From Eximiradius proteiniborus (lineage in GTDB: Bacteria; Bacteroidota; Ignavibacteria; Kapaibacteriales; UBA2268), in contig JAOAGZ010000019.1 of the NCBI GenBank assembly GCA_026415495.1, positions 1 to 37,862 of the forward strand: a DNA stretch of 37,862 nt, in the 5' to 3' direction. The position numbers and the translations under genes are program-made. Of this stretch, positions 34,390 to 37,862 are shown one piece after another (position 1 is the first letter of the stretch; each line of letters starts with the position of its first letter). The notes beneath the pieces are model-generated. The model ran no database searches. It had not been told where the DNA came from and saw nothing but the letters and a program-made list of their open reading frames with translations.

Positions 34390-34419
34390 TTAAATAAGAG
34401 GTTACAAAATATAACCTCT
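34390..34419 (-). terminator. Probable terminator of icd
   Basis: An 8-bp stem (AGAGGTTA at 34397-34404 with TAACCTCT at 34412-34419) and a 7-base loop are followed on the minus strand by TTATTT, a T-rich but broken tract. It lies 19 bases past the icd stop and is weaker than the other terminators here. Confidence 0.6.
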
Positions 34420-34437
34420 CAATCAAAAAATTTCGAC

Positions 34438-35703
34438 TTACATATTTTCGATAATGGCTGAACCAAATTCTGAACATTTCAGAAGAGTGGCACCATCCAT
34501 TAGCCTATGGAAATCGTAAGTAACGCGTTTTTGGGCAATTGTTTGCTCAATGCCTTTAACAATAAGATCGGCAGCTTCATTCCAGCCGATATGTTGGAAC
34601 ATCATAACACCGGAGAGAATAACAGAGCCGGGATTAACTTTATCCTGGTCTGCATAACGAGGAGCTGTGCCGTGAGTAGCTTCGAAGACAGCGTGCCCTG
34701 TTTCATAATTAATATTTGCTCCGGGTGCAATACCGATGCCACCAACTATAGCTGCAAGAGCATCAGAAATATAGTCTCCATTTAAATTCATTGTTGCGAT
34801 AACAGAATATTCAGCAGGTCGGGTGAGAATTTGCTGCAGGAATGCATCAGCAATAAAATCTTTAATTAATAATTTGCCTTTTGAAAGTTCTTCTGCCTGA
34901 ATTCTATCGGCTTCGTCGGCACCTTTTTCCGCTTTGATATGTTCGTATTGCCGCCAGGTAAATACTTTAGAACCAAATTCTTGTTCGGCAACGTCGTATC
35001 CCCATTCTTTGAACATTCCTTCGGTAAATTTCATAATATTACCTTTATGAACAAGAGTAACTGACGGACGATTATTATTAAGAGCATATTCAATAGCTGC
35101 TCGGACAAGACGTTTTGTGCCTTCCACTGAAATTGGCTTTATGCCAATGGATGAAGTTTCAGGGAAGCGAATTTTATGGACGCCCATTTCTTCCTGAAGG
35201 AATTTAATAAGCTTTTTCACTTCGTCGGTGCCGGCAAGCCATTCAATGCCAGCATAAATATCTTCGGAATTTTCACGGAATATCACCATATCACAAAGCT
35301 GCGGGTTTTTCACAGGTGAGGGAACGCCTTCGAACCATCGAACTGGTCGCAAGCAAACATACAAATCCAGCAACTGACGCAAAGCAACATTGAGCGAACG
35401 AATACCCCCTCCAACGGGAGTAGTAAGAGGTCCTTTGATAGCAATAATATGTTCTTTGATTACATCAAGAGTTTCCTGGGGAAGCCATTCGCCAGTTAAG
35501 TTGTAAGCCTTTTCGCCTGCATAGACTTCGCGCCAGACAATTTTCCTTTTGCCCGAATATGCTTTCTCCACTGCTGCATCGAACACTCTTTGAGAGGCAC
35601 GCCAGATGTCTCTGCCAGTGCCATCACCCTCGATAAATGGAATAATTGGATAGTCGGGAACGTTTAATTTACCATTTTCAACAGTAATTTTTTCACCATT
35701 CAT
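34438..35703 (-). CDS. icd: NADP-type isocitrate dehydrogenase
   Basis: The 421-residue protein is close to the E. coli-type homodimeric Icd (416 residues), which oxidises isocitrate to 2-oxoglutarate in the TCA cycle. Motifs are [13 protein letters not shown], the substrate loop [13 protein letters not shown] with Ser103 (the residue phosphorylated by AceK in E. coli), [47 protein letters not shown] and the cofactor loop [17 protein letters not shown]. The Arg-Tyr at the E. coli Lys344-Tyr345 position favours NADP. The C-terminus ends [15 protein letters not shown]. aceK is not in this window. The gene stands alone, divergent from the GH57 gene across 200 bases. The start at 35703 is an ATG with no strong ribosome site visible. 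Confidence 0.95.
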   Translation of the reverse strand: MNGEKITVENGKLNVPDYPIIPFIEGDGTGRDIWRASQRVFDAAVEKAYSGKRKIVWREVYAGEKAYNLTGEWLPQETLDVIKEHIIAIKGPLTTPVGGGIRSLNVALRQLLDLYVCLRPVRWFEGVPSPVKNPQLCDMVIFRENSEDIYAGIEWLAGTDEVKKLIKFLQEEMGVHKIRFPETSSIGIKPISVEGTKRLVRAAIEYALNNNRPSVTLVHKGNIMKFTEGMFKEWGYDVAEQEFGSKVFTWRQYEHIKAEKGADEADRIQAEELSKGKLLIKDFIADAFLQQILTRPAEYSVIATMNLNGDYISDALAAIVGGIGIAPGANINYETGHAVFEATHGTAPRYADQDKVNPGSVILSGVMMFQHIGWNEAADLIVKGIEQTIAQKRVTYDFHRLMDGATLLKCSEFGSAIIENM

Positions 35704-35786
35704 AATACACCAAGAAAAAGTAAATAATAGTTAATAAAGGAAGTAAAATTAGTTACGAATTAAAAACATTTATAGTGTGAAAAGAA

Positions 35787-35812
35787 ATGAAATATCATTA
35801 ATAATATTTCAT
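35787..35812. promoter_or_regulatory. Perfect 9-base inverted repeat between icd and the GH57 gene, possible operator
   Basis: ATGAAATAT (35787-35795) and ATATTTCAT (35804-35812) flank an 8-base spacer. The repeat is central in the 200-base divergent region, 84 bases from the icd start and 92 from the GH57 start. Symmetry and position suggest a dimeric regulator site. AT richness makes a chance match possible. Confidence 0.35.
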
Positions 35813-35903
35813 CTATTAAACAACGCTAAATATATAATGTTTTGAAAAATGGAAATAAAATGATAATTTGAAGCAATGGTACTTCAAAGCTTAAAGGTAT
35901 TCT

Positions 35904-37619
35904 ATGCAATCAGGTAGTTTTGTGCTCATACTTCATACGCATTTGCCGTGGGTGTTGCATCACGGGAGCTGGCCTCACGGAGTTGATTGGCTTTCCGAAG
36001 CAGTCGCAGAATGTTACATCCCATTGTTAAATGTATTTAATGACTTATTAAATGAAAATATTTATCCCAAAGTAACAATCGATATTTCACCTATATTGTG
36101 TGAGCAATTAGAGCATAAAGATTTTGAAAAGATATTTGAGGACTACTGTCTTGAAAAAATCAAAGCAGCGAGAAAAGACGCCGAAGACTTTAAGAAGTGG
36201 GGTTGGGATGCCCATAGTATATATCTTGCCAACTGGTGGGCTCAATGGTATGAAGCACGGCTTGATGATTACAAAAATAAATATGGTAAGACTGTAATTG
36301 GAGCATTAAAAAAACTGCAAGACGAAGGTGCCATCGAAATAATGACCTGCGGTGCCACACACGGATATTTACCTTTGCTTGGTTTCGACAGAAGTATAAA
36401 TTTACAAATAGAGGCAGCAGTAAATAACTATAAAAAGCATTTTGGGCGTGAACCGAGAGGAATTTGGCTTCCGGAATGTGCATATCGTCCATCATATGAA
36501 TGGAAATCATATGTGCCGGTTGCACCATTTAATCAACGACACTTACGTCCCGGAATTGAACAGTTTTTGAGCAGACATAACATCAAATATTTTGTTATTG
36601 ACCAGAAATTGATTGAAAATTCATATCCAATCGGAAAATTTCAAGCTAATCCAGAACATTTTGTTCCTATACATTCGCCGGCGTTTATTCCTGAGCCGTG
36701 GAACTTTGATAAATCACCTCTTCGGTTATATGAAGTCAGTTCGAGTGAAAAAGTAGAATATGGAACAGCCGTTTGCTTTACTCGTCATCGCGATATTGCC
36801 ATGCAGGTGTGGAGTGGAGAAGTGGGATATCCGGGAGAGCCCGACTATCTTGATTTTCATAAACGCCATCTTGGTTCAATGCTTCGTTATTGGAGAGTAA
36901 CAGATGTAAAGGCTGATATGCAGTACAAAGCTCAATATCATCCTGATTGGATATGGAAAAAACTTGACCTGCAAGCCAATCATTTTATCCATAATATGGA
37001 AAACACAACGAACTATTATTATAACAAGACCGGGAAATTTGCAACGCTTTGCGTTCCATTCGATACGGAATTATTTGGGCACTGGTGGTTCGAGGGTCCT
37101 GAATTTATTCGGTATGTATTACGCGGGTTAAATCATTCTCCATGGTTGAAGCCGGCAACAGCAAGCGAACAATTGTTTAAAATCCAGCCTAAAGAAGTTA
37201 TTGGATTGCCGGAAGGTTCGTGGGGTGTGAACAACAATCATGATGTATGGAGCAACTCGGAAAATGTGTGGACCTGGCAGAATATTTACGACAACGAATT
37301 ACGGCTAAAGAATATATTTGATAAATATCCAGTTTCAAACTACTCCCCTCTTCAAAAGCGAATCGGATTGCAAGCATTGAGAGAGCTAATGCTGCTTCAT
37401 TCATCTGACTGGCAGTTTTTAATTTATACGAAATCAGCAAAAGATTATGCAGAGAGCCGATTTTTCTTTCATAATTCTGATTTCAACCGTTTATGTGATA
37501 TGTTGGAACGTGCTTGTGAATATGGTGAACTATCATCAGAAGAAATAAACTATCTTGAAGAAGTGGAAAAGCGAAACAGTATTTTCCCGGAATTGCAGCT
37601 TGAATGGTGGAATTGGTGA
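35904..37619 (+). CDS. GH57 1,4-alpha-glucan branching enzyme
   Basis: The 571-residue protein belongs to the GH57 branching-enzyme group (DUF1957-containing). It forms alpha-1,6 branches in glycogen by cutting and moving alpha-1,4 chains in the cytosol. Motifs are LILHTHLPWVLHHG at the N-terminus, IDISPILCEQL, GATHGYLPLL, WLPECAY with the likely nucleophile Glu191, and VPFDTELFGHWWFEGP with the likely acid/base Asp387. The C-terminal helical domain holds W-rich stretches (GSWGVNNNHDVWSN, HSSDWQFLIYT). Length fits the family (about 520-570). It would replace a GH13 GlgB and work with GlgA encoded at 15151-16617. AAAGGT lies 10 bases before the ATG. A strong terminator follows at 37645. Confidence 0.88.
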   Translation: MQSGSFVLILHTHLPWVLHHGSWPHGVDWLSEAVAECYIPLLNVFNDLLNENIYPKVTIDISPILCEQLEHKDFEKIFEDYCLEKIKAARKDAEDFKKWGWDAHSIYLANWWAQWYEARLDDYKNKYGKTVIGALKKLQDEGAIEIMTCGATHGYLPLLGFDRSINLQIEAAVNNYKKHFGREPRGIWLPECAYRPSYEWKSYVPVAPFNQRHLRPGIEQFLSRHNIKYFVIDQKLIENSYPIGKFQANPEHFVPIHSPAFIPEPWNFDKSPLRLYEVSSSEKVEYGTAVCFTRHRDIAMQVWSGEVGYPGEPDYLDFHKRHLGSMLRYWRVTDVKADMQYKAQYHPDWIWKKLDLQANHFIHNMENTTNYYYNKTGKFATLCVPFDTELFGHWWFEGPEFIRYVLRGLNHSPWLKPATASEQLFKIQPKEVIGLPEGSWGVNNNHDVWSNSENVWTWQNIYDNELRLKNIFDKYPVSNYSPLQKRIGLQALRELMLLHSSDWQFLIYTKSAKDYAESRFFFHNSDFNRLCDMLERACEYGELSSEEINYLEEVEKRNSIFPELQLEWWNW

Positions 37620-37644
37620 AATTAAGAAAATAATTCATTACACG

Positions 37645-37679
37645 AAGACCGAAGCAAGTTAGCTTCGGTCTTTTGTTTG
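37645..37679 (+). terminator. Rho-independent terminator of the GH57 gene
   Basis: An 11-bp stem (AAGACCGAAGC at 37645-37655 with GCTTCGGTCTT at 37662-37672), a 6-base loop and TTTTGTTT follow about 25 bases past the stop. It also separates the gene from the tRNA pair on the other strand, where the flank is not T-rich. Confidence 0.9.
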
Positions 37680-37753
37680 TCGGTGTGACTGGATTCGAAC
37701 CAGCGACCCCTACGTCCCGAACGTAGTGCGCTACCGGACTGCGCTACACACCG
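37680..37753 (-). tRNA. tRNA-Pro (anticodon CGG)
   Basis: A complete cloverleaf reads on the minus strand: acceptor CGGTGTG/CACACCG with the C1-G72 pair typical of tRNA-Pro, discriminator A at 37680, anticodon loop TTCGGGA (anticodon CGG) on a CTACG/CGTAG stem, and T-arm GCTGG/CCAGT around TTCGAAT. CCA is not encoded. It reads CCG codons and is 12 bases from tRNA-Val. Confidence 0.95.
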
Positions 37754-37765
37754 AAAAAAAAAGAG

Positions 37766-37840
37766 TGGGCTCTACGGGATTCGAACCAGCGACCTCTTCC
37801 GTGTCAAGGAAGCGCTCTAGCCCAACTGAGCTAACAGCCC
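37766..37840 (-). tRNA. tRNA-Val (anticodon GAC), with two helix mismatches
   Basis: On the minus strand the acceptor is GGGCTGT/AGAGCCC, the D-stem GCTC/GAGC, and the anticodon loop TTGACAC (anticodon GAC) on CTTCC/GGAAG. The discriminator is A at 37766, and CCA is not encoded. Two pairs fail: acceptor G6-G67, and T-stem 51-63 (T-C), where GCTGG faces CCCGT. The left half of the T-arm is identical to that of the neighbouring tRNA-Pro. It reads GTT/GTC codons if functional. Confidence 0.85.
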
Positions 37841-37862
37841 AACTCGTTTACAAAAATAATAC

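Overview
This is an AT-rich chromosomal segment from a Bacteroidota-like organism of the FCB group (Bacteroidetes, Ignavibacteria or Kapabacteria type). The assignment rests on three secreted proteins with type IX secretion (T9SS) C-terminal sorting domains, a carboxypeptidase-regulatory-domain TonB receptor, lipoproteins with acidic residues after the lipobox cysteine, and a set of housekeeping genes common in that group. Shine-Dalgarno sites (GGAGG, AGGAG, GAGG) are clear before several genes. I see no prophage, insertion sequence, CRISPR array or rRNA. No gene-free stretch exceeds 300 bases; the longest, 957-1248 (292 bases), holds only AT-rich sequence and a terminator.

Layout. 1-6193 (minus): a partial class I aminotransferase, then a TonB receptor followed by a surface beta-helix protein. 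6436-11972 (plus): a compact run of penicillin-binding protein 2, a T9SS beta-propeller/FN3-like protein, an inositol-monophosphatase-family protein and diaminopimelate epimerase, closed by a strong terminator at 12044-12073. 14280-11944 (minus): a CTP-dependent polyprenol/diacylglycerol-kinase-like membrane protein, an unknown membrane-anchored protein, and an L-threonine aldolase that is frameshifted at an A9 run. 14320-16617 (plus): ispE and glgA. 18491-16663 (minus): an FN3 lipoprotein and two small related exported proteins. 18589-19998 (plus): a group II PLP decarboxylase, overlapping a convergent FmdB-type zinc-ribbon gene. 20335-24839 (plus): a YfhO-family membrane protein and a CPA2 antiporter. 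29467-24842 (minus): a 1541-residue fusion of an AMP-forming acyl-CoA ligase to a large middle region and a GNAT acyltransferase. 32838-29599 (minus): a very large BNR/sortilin-like T9SS protein. 32973-34306 (plus): an exported PTP-like protein with a changed catalytic Arg, and a small outer-membrane barrel. 35703-34438 (minus): isocitrate dehydrogenase. 35904-37619 (plus): a GH57 branching enzyme. The window ends with tandem tRNA-Pro(CGG) and tRNA-Val(GAC) genes on the minus strand.

How the genes fit together. GlgA and the GH57 enzyme supply glycogen chain elongation and branching. PBP2 and DapF serve peptidoglycan. IspE, and possibly the CTP-dependent lipid kinase-like protein, serve isoprenoid or lipid-carrier metabolism. 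The TonB receptor, beta-helix protein, T9SS cargo and lipoproteins form a cell-surface set.

Most worth following up: the ligase-HEAT-like-unknown-GNAT fusion; the threonine aldolase frameshift, which lies exactly on the T tract of the antisense dapF terminator; a second terminator hidden inside a convergent coding sequence (fmdB in the decarboxylase gene); a tRNA-Val with two helix mismatches that share sequence with the neighbouring tRNA-Pro; and the HCx5Q phosphatase-like protein.
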